From Euwallacea fornicatus (lineage: Eukaryota; Arthropoda; Insecta; Coleoptera; Curculionidae), in assembly GCF_040115645.1 (NCBI RefSeq), contig NC_089572.1, positions 62,001 through 126,000 of the forward strand: DNA of 64,000 nucleotides, in the 5' to 3' direction. The notes under the pieces are model-generated. The model had not been told where the DNA came from. It was given only the letters and a program-made list of their open reading frames with translations, and made no database searches. Of this stretch, positions 9,956-21,598 are shown in pieces (the first letter of the stretch is position 1; the number at the start of each line of letters is the position of its first letter). Made by a program: the position numbers and the translations under genes.

Positions 9956-12585
9956 TTAAAGCGATTGGCAAAATGTTCCCAAACTCTCAGCAATATAATC
10001 GGGCTTTTCTTTCCTCAACTCATCCCATGGTTCAATATGTGTTTTCTGGCAGTTTCCAGTCAACACTACGCAAGTTTGAAAGCCGGCTTGCACGCCAAAT
10101 GCTATATCGGTCTGTAGACTACATAAAAAATTATCACAGGCTAAATTTCATGTAGCGGCCTTCACTTACTTGTCTCCAATCATTAGAATCTTGCCAGGGT
10201 CAGTTATGTTGAATTTTGACAAGATCATGCATTTGAGAGCATTTCCAGGTTTAGCCATCGGCACGGCCTTCTTCTTGGTCCAGTTTTCCATTGCCTCTAT
10301 GTAAAATTTTGATGCTAAAAATAATGGTATTAGCCCAAACTGTTGAATCATAGCTTCTGTTTGGTTCAACTAAACTCAACGCTCGTCAATTTTAATGTCC
10401 AGAGTGCGGTTTAGCACAAGTGAATTTAAGCCATGATCAAACATCTTGGCCTGAAAAGACCACTATATTTTGAAATTAATACGCTTACAAATGAAAAAAA
10501 AGTTTTCGTCAAATGGAACTTTATCATCGCTGGTTCCACTTAGGATTTCAACGTTTTTTAGATGATTCAACAATATTTGGGCTACTTGCAAAGCTCCTAG
10601 AGAACAGTTGAAATCCAGGTCCAGATAGACTATTCCAACGTCTTTGCACGTTTCTAAGCTTTTTAATGATAAATTTTTCATGGCAAAAGCTCTGTCTGCA
10701 AGATTTTCAGTACATATGTCCTAAAATATTAGTATTATTTCAAAGGTGTTTTCCCGTGAATACTAAAGAAGGGGTAAATAAAATGTCATGGAGACAACTG
10801 AGGATACTTTGATTACAAAGTTTTGTTCTTTTTTTATACAGGGTGTGTCGGGAGGATCGTGCCAAACTTCAGGAGCGTGTTGTACATGAAAAATAAATGT
10901 AAAAAAACTCAAATGTTGTTATCCGATTTTCGTTTGTTTACAAGTTATAGCGTAAATAAAATAAAAACATAAAATTAAAAAATTTTATAAATTTCATAAA
11001 AAATTCCATAAATTAACGTTTGGATATCATAGTAAATGTTCAAAAATATTGCCATTAGCTTTTAAACATTTTTGGCTTCGTCTATGAAGAGCATTCGTTG
11101 CGCTCCTGATTGTTTCATGTCGTTCTTTAATAGCAGCTGCAGCATTTCTAATGCATTGAATTAGTACATCTTGAGTGTCCACTTTTACTCTGTACACTTC
11201 AGTTTTAAACCAACCCCACAAACAATAGTCTAGTGGTGTGAGGTCTGGAGACCTTGGAGGCCAACTAATAGGGCCACCACGACCAATTCAACGTTTCTTA
11301 TGAAATTTATAAATTTTTTAAATTTTATGTTTTAATTTTATTTACGCTATAACTTGTAAACAAACGAAAATCGGATAACAACATTTGAGTTTTTTTACAT
11401 TTATTTTTCATGTACAACACGCTCCTGAAGTTTGGCACGATCCTCCCGACTCACCCTGTATATTTATTGAATTGAAGGAAATTCAATTTTTTCCTTAAAG
11501 TGTGCAAGTTTTGTAGGCGTAAATTTTCACGAGTGCAGTATTACGCAGTATAAATACATACATATGTCTGATGACTGGACGGCCATAAACTAAGAATAGT
11601 TTTTCAATGAATTTCGTGTCAAAAATGTCTAAATAACGTACGTCTGGAAACGCTTTGTTTGCAAGATACAAAGCGTTCAATTACTTATTGTTTTAAAATA
11701 CATATATTCATCAATATATCAAAAACGGTTTTAATTGTGGAGCATGAAATTTAGGACACGCTATAGCAGGATTAATGCCCATATTTTGGAGAAATCATAA
11801 CATTTCCATTTACACCAGTTGTGCCCGTATGGTTATAGGGACACATATTTTTAATTTTAAAAAATGGTACGCCACTGATTGTGCAGCATGCATATTTTTG
11901 TTTCAACACTTCATCAATTGTTAATAAGAACACATTTTAAAAAAATAAGTAATTGAGCACTCTGTATCTTGGAAACTAAGTTTTTCGAAACATAAATTAT
12001 TTAAACATTTTCGACTCGAAATTCATTAAGAAATTCACCTATGGCCTATAGACATTGAGTCAGAAGACACCAGGTGTAACTAATTTACCTTGTATTCGAT
12101 AACAGTGTAGCCGGCCTCCCTAAGAAGCTGTTTCGGATATTCAGGAGAAACAGCATAAATCTGTTTATTGAAATTGATGTTTTTGAGATATTGAATAAGA
12201 GTCGTGCCCGGTGTTACTACATCTTCAGCTGTAGCACTTACGCCCAATGCCGTTAAACTTTCTGCAAACTCTTGCGTCGATAGCATGGAATTATTGGTGA
12301 CGAATGCAATTTTTTTGCCCAGCTTCCTTAGCTTGCTGACTGCTCCAACTGAGCCTGGGACAACAGTCCCTCCCCGTACCAGAACACCTTAGAAAAGCAT
12401 ATTAGTACCAGACAATTGCAAGAAGTATTTATTTACGTGCATTCGTTCTCTCTTGCTAATACATTTCCTATAGAAAGAATTGAGACTTACTAACCATCAA
12501 TGTCTAACAATACTGTATCCACAGACTCGAATAACTGTCGAATTTCTTCATCTGATTGTTTACTGCTCCACACTAATTTGGACAT
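9956..12585 (-). CDS. HAD-superfamily phosphatase (PGP / p-nitrophenylphosphatase-like), gene 2
   Basis: Five exons on the minus strand: 12585-12495, 12387-12089, 10720-10489, 10314-10170 and 10118-9956. They join in frame to 309 codons plus TAA, and all splice sites are GT-AG. The protein starts MSKLVWSSKQSDEE. All four HAD catalytic motifs are present: motif I LLDIDGVL (nucleophile and acid Asp), motif II FVTNN, motif III Lys in MAKPGN, and motif IV MIGDNLQTDIAFG. The family hydrolyses phosphate esters such as 2-phosphoglycolate, glycerol-3-phosphate or pyridoxal phosphate in the cytosol. The substrate cannot be read from the sequence, because the cap region differs from well-studied members. 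Intron 2 (10721-12088) has been enlarged by a MITE. Its paralogue is at 29650-32555. Confidence 0.88.
10837..11462. mobile_element. deletion-derivative MITE with TACAGGGTG ends, in HAD gene 2 intron 2
   Basis: Inverted arms of about 170 bp begin TACAGGGTGTGTCGGGAGG (left) and end with its inverse, with an extra difference of GAGTCGG. Both arms contain TTTGTTTACAAGTTATAGCG. The centre (11027-11293) is the C-terminal third of a DDE transposase. The element is therefore an internally deleted copy of an autonomous transposon rather than an anonymous MITE. Confidence 0.85.
11027..11293 (-). pseudogene. DDE transposase C-terminal fragment inside the MITE
   Basis: Reads IGRGGPISWPPRSPDLTPLD then YCLWGWFKTEVY and ends IFEHLL before a stop. 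The Trp codon that should precede IGRGG is TGA. This is the same family as the fragments at 215-618 and 15269-16377. Everything upstream of the third catalytic block has been deleted. Confidence 0.8.
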
Positions 12586-13085
12586 GGCAAAATTTAGCTG
12601 TATTACGAGTGTTACAACTAACTGCAGGAATCGGATTATTGGTGTAACAGCAGTGAAAGGTGCAGCAGCAATAATATATTTTTACTGGGAGATTACAAAC
12701 GGTTTCGTCAAATGAAAGCGCTTTCCATGTTTCACTCCATTATAGGTGGCCTTTTAGTTAACGCACGAACGTCAATGAACTATTGCGGTCGCGTCAATGA
12801 ATTTTTCTGTCTGGTTTGCATTTGTGGCCAGAATCCGATAATTCTGCATACGTCAAGTACGTGAAAGTCTGTAAAAATATTATTTTGTTTACCTCTTAAT
12901 TCTTAGGAAAATATGCCGAGTATGATCGGCTGTATTATGTGTATGAGCATATAGTGTGTTTATCATTATCTACTTATGTTGTATAATATAAAATAAATTG
13001 TTCAAGGTAATAATTTAAAACTTGTTGCACAACGGTCCTAATTAAGTATGTCAGAAAATCGTTTTTAATGGTAAGGAAGGAGAGT
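12586..13085. other. upstream region of HAD gene 2
   Basis: The 5' flank of the HAD gene. No core promoter element stands out and no repeat was recognised. It is AT-rich. Confidence 0.35.
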
Positions 13086-13089
13086 GGAA

Positions 13090-13760
13090 TAAAGCACAAG
13101 TCTTAGCGGTGCTTCTTTACTTCCCTAAGATCGGGGGTCGAATGCCCCCCCATACAATGTATCCGAGTCACCCTGGGTGCGCCTGTTCTTTTTCACCAGA
13201 ACCGGCACCCAGACCTCCACATTCTTCCCACGCTCGCATCCCTGAATCACTCCCTTCACACTTCCATATGTTTTTGGCGAGATTATAAACAGACCCTCTT
13301 CATCTTTTATCACCGATAATCTATTTCAACTATTACAAGCTTAGTCCATTTTTAAAATGTGATAAGACACTAACAGGTGTTCGTAACATTGTCATTATAT
13401 CTAAGGCCAGGTTATAGCACTATCTTTATGAGACAACATGTATGTCAGAAAGAATATTTCCTTCTTAAAGAAAAATTAAAAAAAAAACACGAATTTAAGC
13501 CAGACTTTTTTATTCAACCATGATTGGGAATGGAATACCTCTTGCGAGGTATCAGAGTCATTTTTCATGTCTCTGTTTTTCTTCAAAAACCCCTATACCA
13601 TCCACATTCTTCCCACGCTTACATCCCTTAGTCATTCCTTTTCACACCCCATATGATAAAACAGACCCTCTTTATCTTTTAAGGCAACGATCTACTTTAA
13701 CTAGTACAAGTTTAGTCCATCTCCAAGGGGACACTCATAGGTGTCCGTGACATACCACAT
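13090..13760. repeat. two diverged direct copies of an unknown ~260-bp sequence
   Basis: The copies at about 13140-13400 and 13540-13760 share CCACATTCTTCCCACGCT, then CATCCCT, CAGACCCTCTTCATCTTTT, ACAAGCTTAGTCCAT and AGGTGTTCGT in the same order. On the minus strand, copy 1 has a 62-codon open frame (13125-13313) that includes GVIQGCERGKNVEVWVP. I do not recognise it; copy 2 is broken. It is probably a transposon remnant. Confidence 0.6.
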
Positions 13761-14452
13761 GTGCCCAAAGATAAGACGTAACACCACCCTTGTAAGATAG
13801 CAGATTTATTGCTCTTGCCTTAAATGAATTAACAACCAACCCCGTATCACTTTCTTTATGAAAGCTCACATGCATTTTCACACTCACATTAGGCGAATTA
13901 ATAAACACCCTCGTATCACTTTCTTCATAAAAGCTCACAAGTACATATAAGTATTAGATGCCGATTAAGTTAAAAAAAAAACATTTTTTTCAAGCTATTT
14001 AACAATAAATAGTATACAGGGTGATTCGTTGGTAAAGAGTTCTGTTCTTTTCTATAATTTCCAAAGCTCGTTTGTGTTTACTGACTGTGTATTGTGTACA
14101 AGGGCCACAAAGAAAAGTTTATATTTAAGATTTTATTCTATTCCCCAATAGTCATGTAGAATTTGTCAAACTATAAGAAAAAACACTGTATATAGAGTGT
14201 CCATTTAACAACCCCTCGGACTCCTGTGAGTTTATTCGTGATTTCATAAAAAAATCAATTATGGGGATGTGTATGAGGCTAATGAAGGTACATTATAAAA
14301 TTAGCGGCAACCTTACAGGGTGTCCCAAATAAAGTATAATTTTTTTAAATGGGACCACACACATTTTATTTACACGATAGAATCCTCTCTTGGAACTATG
14401 TTAGTTCCTAGATTTTTTTTGCCTTAGATGCACTGGCTCGGAGCTATGATGA
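13761..14452. other. MITE debris, no gene seen
   Basis: Orphan termini TACAGGGTGATTCG (about 14017) and TACAGGGTGTCCC (about 14315), both facing right, and a degenerate TATATAGAGTGTCC near 14190. No complete element can be closed. Confidence 0.4.
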
Positions 14453-14832
14453 TGTAATGTACCCACTCATATCGAATAGAAACAACCAGACATAATTACA
14501 GAACAATTAGGACGTCACTATGTTAGTACAACAAATTCAGAATTAACTAGGTCAAAGGTCTAAATCCATTTCACTGTAATTAAATAGGTTAAAGGTCTAA
14601 ATCTACCCTTAACGATATCTAGAGATACAAAGTAGTATATAAGACACAAACGCAGAGTTCGAGTTAGAGTCCGAGAAAAGCAGTTAAGAAAGAAGCGACT
14701 AAGAAACGAAAATCAACTTTGTTCGTGCCTAACAGAAATCTACAACCTGTGTTCGTAATCTTGTACCTTCGAGTTTGTTAAATAAAGGTGTTTTACTGAA
14801 TTCACGTTTAGTTTCCACCCTGTCACACTACA
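14453..14832 (+). mobile_element. solo LTR (380 bp) of an LTR retrotransposon
   Basis: Begins TGTAATGTACCC, ends CACACTACA (inverted TGTARTG termini) and is flanked by a 4-bp duplication ATGA at 14449-14452 and 14833-14836. Promoter-like TATATAAG lies at about 14636, and the poly-A signal AATAAAGG at about 14780, in the order expected for U3-R-U5 on the plus strand. No internal gag-pol sequence remains, so it arose by LTR-LTR recombination. A 4-bp duplication suits Gypsy-type elements, but the superfamily cannot be fixed from the LTR alone. Confidence 0.8.
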
Positions 14833-15268
14833 ATGATATAAAAGATTTTTTTTGTTTTTGCAGAGCATAAAAAAAATGAATATCACAGTTAGCTTGAGCT
14901 AGATTTTGATAATTATAGGATGAATTCTCACTTAAGATCCTCTTAACAGAAATTAATAGTAATTTAGTCAAAAATTCATACAGTGTGTCCACAATAACAA
15001 CTATAATTTTCACTTTTTCAACCTCAATTTCCTTGATTTTTTCAAATGGGATAGTATATTTTTTATAGCATAGGATGAAAGAACATTCAATTTCCTTCAT
15101 TTTGGTTTTGGCATATTTATCTTAAGGATTAATGGAATTATTAATTATTCCTGGAAAACTCACGCTCGTAGCTAAGTGCCTGAGTGTTTAGCATGCGCTA
15201 CCATGGTTTGGACGTCTTTATTTTGTTTCTTCGAAATCTGGTTGTTTCTTTTAAAACTGGCAATCAAA
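14833..15268. other. spacer before the dead transposase
   Basis: Contains TACAGTGTGTCCACAATA near 14980, which may be the decayed left terminus of the transposon that carries the gene at 15269. Nothing else recognised. Confidence 0.35.
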
Positions 15269-16377
15269 ATGAAGTATACTCAACAAGGACTTATTAGTAT
15301 GATTTATGTAATTGGTTTGTGTGATGAAAATTGCTTATTATTATCTCGGGTTTACGCGCAACAATTTCCTAATAGAAGACATCCTGATGTAAGGAGCTTA
15401 GAAAGTCTAAAGGAGCATTTTGAACGGACAGGAAATGTTAATTATTTTTAAAAAAGTCGAAAGAAGAGGGTCTTAGAAGAAGAAAACGAACTAGACATCA
15501 CTCTATCAATAATAGAAAACCGAAACATTAGCGTAAGAGAAATTAGCCAGGAACTGCAAAATCATCAGTTGCAAAATGTTTGAAGGCCAATAAGTACCAC
15601 CCATATCATTTGCAATTACATCAAGAATCGTCTCTTGCTGACTTTATTAGTAGAATTCATTTTTGCCAATGAATGCAACAATAAAATAACAAGGAAGACT
15701 TTTTAAAATTCCTGCTTTTTACTGTCGAGTGCACCTTTCAACAAATTGGATTTGTTAATAGGCACAACTTTCACTATTATGGAACAAAAAATCCCCATGC
15801 TATTCAAATAAACAATTTTTAACAAACTTGGTGTTTAAATTTTTGGGCGGGAATAATCGAGAATTATGTTGTTGTACCATTTTTTTTTTTAAACGAGTGA
15901 CCGGAGATGTGTTCCTAAATTTTTTAACTCAAGATCTTCCACCATTACTAGATCACATCCCGAACTACAGCAGAGATGAAATGTGGTTTCAACTAGATGA
16001 AGCTCCACCTCATTTTAGTTTATGTGTACAAAAACATCTCTTAATGCATTTTTCTGAAAAATGGATTGGTAGGCAAGACTTCGAACAACAACACAGGCTT
16101 AGACTTTAGATAATGATATTATTAAATTCTGTTAGGTCAAGTTGCATGCCCACCAAGGAGTCCCGACTTAACCTCTTTGGACTACTTCCTTTGGGGCAAA
16201 GTGAAATCGGATGTTTACGGAACACCACCAACAACGTGTGACGATATAAAAGTGAGGATTCAAGAGTCATTTCAAAACATTACTGCGGAAATGCTTTCTA
16301 ATACTAGAAGATCTTGAAGAAGAGTTGCAGCGTGTTTGGAAAATGTCGGGAAACATTTTGAACCACTGTTGCCCTAA
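15269..16377 (+). pseudogene. near full-length DDE transposase of the PPRSPDLTPLD family, dead
   Basis: Starts MKYTQQGLISMIYVIGLCDE with the family helix-turn-helix block YAQQFPNRRHPDVRSLESL (about residues 20-55). The frame then breaks near 15450 and resumes in pieces: EMWFQLDEAPPHFS (second catalytic Asp, about 15980-16020), WIGRQ, then in another frame CPPRSPDLTSLDYFLWGKVK (about 16145-16205), ending KHFEPLLP at 16377. Length is normal for the family, but frameshifts and stops make it inactive. It is the most complete copy in the window. Confidence 0.8.
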
Positions 16378-17227
16378 TTATCCCTAAAATATTTTACTAT
16401 GTATGGATTTGATGTACATGATCTGGCACGTGCGTACATTTTTAGGCTGTCTAAGGCCTTTTTTATACAGTGGATCACAAAAATATTCGGACGCTATTTA
16501 CCTGCTTGCAAGGTGTTGTGACACCAGCCGATATTTTATACGTGATCGACGACACCACGACGTTGATTTGTCAGGATTAAGACGACTTTGTTAACTCACC
16601 TTCAACTCTTTATTTTTAATACTAAGATTCTATACTTTTGCTCTGAACTATTTTAAAGGAATTTGAAGAGCGTCTAATACTATGCACTCTGTCTGATGAA
16701 AAAATTATAATGATCTTTTTGGGGCTGAAATTTACTTATATGTGTGTAGAATAACTTATCTAAATTATATTACTAAGGGCAAACACCCGGGGACTTGACA
16801 CTTTGGTCGCAGTTAATTGTTCGTATAGTCGAAAGGGCAGTCTGGTGAAAGTCCAGTTGCTCTAAATTATTCCTATGATAACCCTATATTATTGGGAAAG
16901 GTTCGTGTCGTCTGGGATAATAAGTTATATGACAGATACTGGATTTGAGGATAAGAAGGTATATAACAAAGGCAACAGTTTTTTTACTATTGTCTAACAC
17001 ATTTTTATACCATGAATCACTTTCGTACACATCCATATAGTATGCTATTGAAGTGCAATTTATTATAATATCATCTGAAAAATGGGTCGTATCGCAAATA
17101 AGAAGAATATTAGTTTCGAAATTAGACAGTTGGTGATTTTCAATTATGAAAAAGGTTTTTCATGCCAAAAAATAGGTGCTAGGGTAAATCTAAATAAAAG
17201 CTCGGTAAGAGACATAATATCGAAGTA

Positions 17228-18790
17228 CACTCCTGGTCAAATTTAAGTGTACAGCTGATTTCTTTACAAAAAGAAATAGAAAAATGAGACGGTTACTGCT
17301 GTATAATTTCTATATTAAGGACGGAAACAAAAATGTGATTCGTTAATTATTTTATTTCTTTATTAACAAAACAGTCATACATTTTAATTACTTAAAAAGT
17401 GATAGTTGGCCAAATTAAAGTGTACAGCAACAAAATATGCATTTGTTTCAAATTTAAAAATATCCAATTTCATGAATTTTTAAAACAAATCAGTAATTAA
17501 TTGAGTCTCCTTTAGATTCAATAACTTTCAACAATCTACGGTTCATAGAACAACACAAAGTTTTAAAAAGGTTGGGTTTGTTTATTTTAACTTTCTGCGC
17601 TGCTTTTAAAATTTCTTCCCATAGTTCCGAGTCAGAGTTGTATGCTCCCTTTTTGTACACTTCCCCAGAGAGTGCTTGCCAATAATTTTCTATTGGGTTC
17701 AAGTCTGGAGAGCGCGCCGGCCAATCGAAAACCTTCAATCCCATTTGTGATAACACTTCTTTTGTGACTGGAAGAGTGAACGGGTGCGTTGTCCTGTAAA
17801 AAGTAAAAATCTCCATCTGGAATCAATGATGCCATCCACGGATAAACTTTCTCCCGTAAAAGAGTTAAATAACCTTGGCTATTGATTCTTCCAGAGATTC
17901 TTTTCAGCAGAAAATGTCCTGAAGCAGTTATTGCTCCCCAAATCATCACCCCTCCACCTCTCATTTGGCGTTTTGGGCGATAAAACGATGTTGTTGATCT
18001 ATCTTCCATGTAACTATACTCATTATCAGGACCATCCTTTGAGAATTTTTTTCCATCGGTGAATACTGTCTTTGTCCAGATAAAGTCCCCTAAAGATAAC
18101 CACTCTTGAGCTTTTGCCACTTGAAACTCACGGTGGGCTTTGGTGAGAGGAATTTGTTTGTGAACTTTTTTCCATTTAACACCCATTTGAGGAAGAGTTC
18201 TCCTTATGGTTCTTGCAGATGCAACCAATTGCAAGTTTTCTTTTAATTTCCGAGAAGTCACCAACTCACCTTCTCCTGCTAACCGGCGAATTTCTCTTTT
18301 AATACGCGCTTGGCTTTGCATATTTAACTTTGATTTGGGTCCTCTCTTCTTTTTCACTCGATTGTAGTCCGTTTTATAAATTTTTGCAACTGTAGAATGA
18401 GACAGATGAAATTTTTCAGCAACAGCACGATAACTCATACCACGCTCAACATCTTTTTTAACTCTAGTGATTAAATCGAAAGAATACATTTTTAATTTGT
18501 TCTTTTCACATAAAAGGAAAGAACTAGATTGATTTAAAAAAATAATCTCATGTTTACATACAAAATATGCGATGTACACTTTAATTTGGCCAGGAATCTG
18601 TTATTGTTTATTTATTAATCCAATTCTCATTTGAATTATCAAAGATTAATACACAAATAAGTGATGGGCATTATATATTTTTCTTAAAAGTGTGTAAACG
18701 AAGTATTAAACCGAAAAAACTTGAATAACATATTAAAATTACTAAATTTTGCAAATATTTTAATTGTACACTAAAATTTGGCCAGGGGTG
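17228..18790 (-). mobile_element. Tc1/mariner-like element B, inserted in A
   Basis: Ends CACTCCTGGTCAAATTTAAG and its near inverse CTAAAATTTGGCCAGGGGTG lie between TA dinucleotides at 17226-17227 and 18791-18792. Inner copies of the end (GTTGGCCAAATTAAAGTGTAC near 17406 and TGTACACTTTAATTTGGCC near 18570) show long inverted ends with internal direct repeats, about 200 bp each. Length is 1563 bp. It encodes one transposase on the minus strand. Confidence 0.88.
17490..18489 (-). pseudogene. transposase of element B, one frameshift
   Basis: DD34E transposase of about 332 codons starting MYSFDLITRVKKDVERGMSY at 18489; a longer open frame runs upstream to 18579. The N-terminus has a helix-turn-helix (YRAVAEKFHLSHSTVAKIY), then a KKKRGPKSK linker. 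Catalytic blocks: VFTDGKKFS, YFLQDNAPVHSS and PDLNPIENYW, with 34 residues between the last two acids. A single one-base indel near 17770-17780, just after the second block, shifts the frame; the downstream frame runs clean to TGA at 17490. Apart from that it reads as a complete gene, so it died recently. Confidence 0.85.
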
Positions 18791-19448
18791 TATAAAAATG
18801 AAGATCGAATTATGCCATTGAAGCAATCAGGCCGTCCACGAATTCTTAACGAACAAGATTACCGACTTATTATGCGCAAAGTAGGAGAAAATCCTAAAAT
18901 GAGTGCCCCTAAGTTGCAAATGAAAATGGAAAAATTTCATGAAAAAAAAGTGTCAGCGGAGACCATTCGAAGATGTATTCATGATCATGGTTTTCATGGT
19001 CGTGTAGCCAGGAAAAAGCCCTGGTTAACTAAGAAAAATCAAAAAGTTCGATTTGAATTTGCCACTAAACACATTTCTAAGGATGAGGACTTCTGGAATA
19101 ACGTTATTTTTTGCGATAAATCTAAATTTAATATTTTTGGATCGGATGGTAGGCAAATGGTCTGAAGAAAAGCAAATACTGAGCTACAGTCAGTGACAAA
19201 AGTATTCGTACACCACCCAAAAAGTGAGAATAATGGCTATTTAGTACTTAAACTTAATAATGACATAAGGAACATACAAAACGAGATCTAATCATATCTT
19301 TTATATCATTAAAACAATAATTTTCAATCCAGATTTCATGTAAAAATTTAAAATATCATTTTAGGCAAGTCACAAAAATATTCGTACAACCTATTGTTGT
19401 TTTTATTATTCTTTTATAAAGAATAGAGTATAGAAAAATATTTATATT

Positions 19449-21522
19449 ACAGACTGTACATACAAACACAAGACAGAAACCTTAAAAAAATCACTTAACT
19501 CCCTGAATAAGAACATAAAAACTATGATATACTAATACCGACATGACAAATGGCTGGAGGCTTGCGAAGACATTGAAAGAGACAGAGGTAAATCGTACTG
19601 GACACAAATTAAAAAACTATGTCAATACAAAAAAACTAATACTCTTAGGACTATTAACGAATCTGGAACAGAACTTTACTCGGACGAAGAAAAAGCTGAC
19701 GCCTTTGCTCGATACTTTCAGCAGTCCTTTAGAACCACCCATAATATTAAATTTGACGAGAACAACTGGATAACTGTAAACAACTGGTATGACAACTACT
19801 TTGATAACAGCGCGAATCACAAACACACATATGTACCAATTACCGACAAAGAATACGAAGACACACTACAACAACTGAAGAACACTGCACCAGGAAAAGA
19901 CAACATACAAAACAAAATCTTACAAAACCTAACACCTAACACGCAAACGCTCATTCTTGGAAAACTTAATGAATGTCTTGAAAGAGAGCAATCCCACATA
20001 TATGGAATAAGGGTATAGTAATACCAGTTCCTAAAGATGGACTAGATAACTCACAAACACTTAACTATAGACCAATTACTCTACTACCAGTTATGAGGAA
20101 ACTTTTTGAACAAATCATTAAGAAGAGACTGGAGCATTTAACCAAGAGATACATTCCAAGTTATCAATGTGGCTTTAAAAATGGAAACTCAACTATCCAT
20201 CCCTTGTTCTTCCTGACCAGCAACATGCAGGCCACACACTTAACGAACGGGCGAACAACAACTCTTCTGATGGACATCAATAAAGCCTTCGACAGTGTAT
20301 GGCATAAGGGCATGCTTTTCCGACTCTACCAACTAGGTACACCACATTATTTAATACACAGCATTAAAAATCTACTCTTGGACAGACAGATAGAAATACC
20401 TATTAACGACGCATTATCATCCCCTGTCTCTCTTGAGCAAGGTCTCCCCCAGGGCTCTCCACTGTCTCTGCTTCTGTATAACATATATTGCCACGACATA
20501 TACAATCACAATCGACTGGACAAGGGTAATATTGACAGTGCCGCATATATCTTACAATACGCAGACGATACCGCACTTATTGTACACGACAAGACAACCG
20601 TGAAAGCGACACAAAGACTTCAATCCCTTACAGACGAAACTATGAAGTGGTTCTACAAATGGAGATTAACACCTAATTCAAAAAAGAACCAGCTTCTGCT
20701 CTCAAATCATAAAATAGGACTTAGCTCACCTACAATTACTACTGACGGAAACATCACCAAACCAAGTAAGTTCGTCAAGTATCTGGGTATCACTTTAGAC
20801 CCTAAAATGAAATTTACAAAACACTTACAAAACATGAGAGGAGAAATGACCAAAAGAGCAAAACACTTTAGAGTGCTGACTTACAAGGACAAAGAAATCA
20901 GCAGTAACACAGCATCCAAGATATATAAATCCATTTGTAGACCACTACTGGACTACGGTAACATAATTATGGCAAACGCAACTAACAAAACAAAAAAATA
21001 CATACAAACTACAGAGCAAATAACTTTAAGACGAATTACAAAAATTCGTCACCCGAATAATCCACTGTACAACACTTCCAACGAAGCGCTATACGAAAAA
21101 ACTAACATGACAAAAATTTCAGACAGACTATTACAAATACAAAAAAAGTGGAAAGACAAAGAGAAAAACTGGGTCATCGTTGTTGGACTGTGCATTGACC
21201 GACAGACTAGAAACTCACGTTACCTCACACCGGGCACAACTCTGATTGAACACTACCAAGACATAGACTAGATGTGGGATGTTTGATGTGCCTAATATGC
21301 TTGCACTTTTGTTCGGTGCTGTGAAGGTTGGATGTTGGTTGGTCTACTGGGTGTGATTGATGCTGGTGGTTTTGGGGTGATTGTTGTGGATGATACTGTT
21401 TTTGAGACTACGATTACTATCATTATAACACTTGTAAATACCAACATGGGCAGAAAGGCCACGTAGGCCGATATCCTCTTTTTATTTAAGAAGGAATTAT
21501 ATTGTTTATTTATTTATTTTTT
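19449..21522 (+). mobile_element. Jockey-type LINE, 5'-truncated, inserted in element C
   Basis: Flanked by a candidate 9-bp duplication ATTTATATT (19440-19448 and 21523-21531). AT-richness makes the exact edges slightly uncertain. It holds the second half of ORF2, with the reverse transcriptase and C-terminal region, then about 250 bp of 3' UTR ending in a TTTA-rich tail. The 5' part (ORF1 and endonuclease) is missing, as is typical of incomplete reverse transcription. The 3' UTR block GGGCAGAAAGGCCACGTAGG recurs, inverted and diverged, at 53632-53700. Confidence 0.85.
19988..21271 (+). CDS. Jockey-type reverse transcriptase, partial ORF2
   Basis: Continuous open frame of about 427 codons ending TAG. 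Motifs in order: GIVIPVPKDG, NYRPITLLPV, SYQCGFKNGNST, LLMDINKAFDSVWH (first catalytic Asp), GLPQGSPLSLLLYNIY, ILQYADDTALIV (catalytic YADD intact) and FVKYLGITLD. The frame from about 19540 to 19985 (WLEACEDIERDRGKSYW to LGKLNECLE) is a clean continuation upstream. It is offset by an extra AG at about 19984-19987, so the original protein extended further. In life it would copy its own RNA at a nicked target. Low decay indicates a young insertion. Confidence 0.82.
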   Translation, partial: AIPHIWNKGIVIPVPKDGLDNSQTLNYRPITLLPVMRKLFEQIIKKRLEHLTKRYIPSYQCGFKNGNSTIHPLFFLTSNMQATHLTNGRTTTLLMDINKAFDSVWHKGMLFRLYQLGTPHYLIHSIKNLLLDRQIEIPINDALSSPVSLEQGLPQGSPLSLLLYNIYCHDIYNHNRLDKGNIDSAAYILQYADDTALIVHDKTTVKATQRLQSLTDETMKWFYKWRLTPNSKKNQLLLSNHKIGLSSPTITTDGNITKPSKFVKYLGITLDPKMKFTKHLQNMRGEMTKRAKHFRVLTYKDKEISSNTASKIYKSICRPLLDYGNIIMANATNKTKKYIQTTEQITLRRITKIRHPNNPLYNTSNEALYEKTNMTKISDRLLQIQKKWKDKEKNWVIVVGLCIDRQTRNSRYLTPGTTLIEHYQDID

Positions 21523-21598
21523 ATTTATATTTTTGTTCACCGGTATTTCTAAAATAATAAACAGCATGTTTTTACCAAATTGTGCATTAGTATTAAAC

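Noticed and set aside
11495..11680. Extra HAD exon in intron 2 of HAD gene 2
   Set aside because: The frame MNALYLANKAF shows no HAD motif, and the five assigned exons already give a complete protein matching the paralogue.
16780..16930. GC-richer stretch considered as a structured RNA
   Set aside because: It lies inside the 5' part of element A, and no tRNA arms or conserved loops can be formed convincingly.
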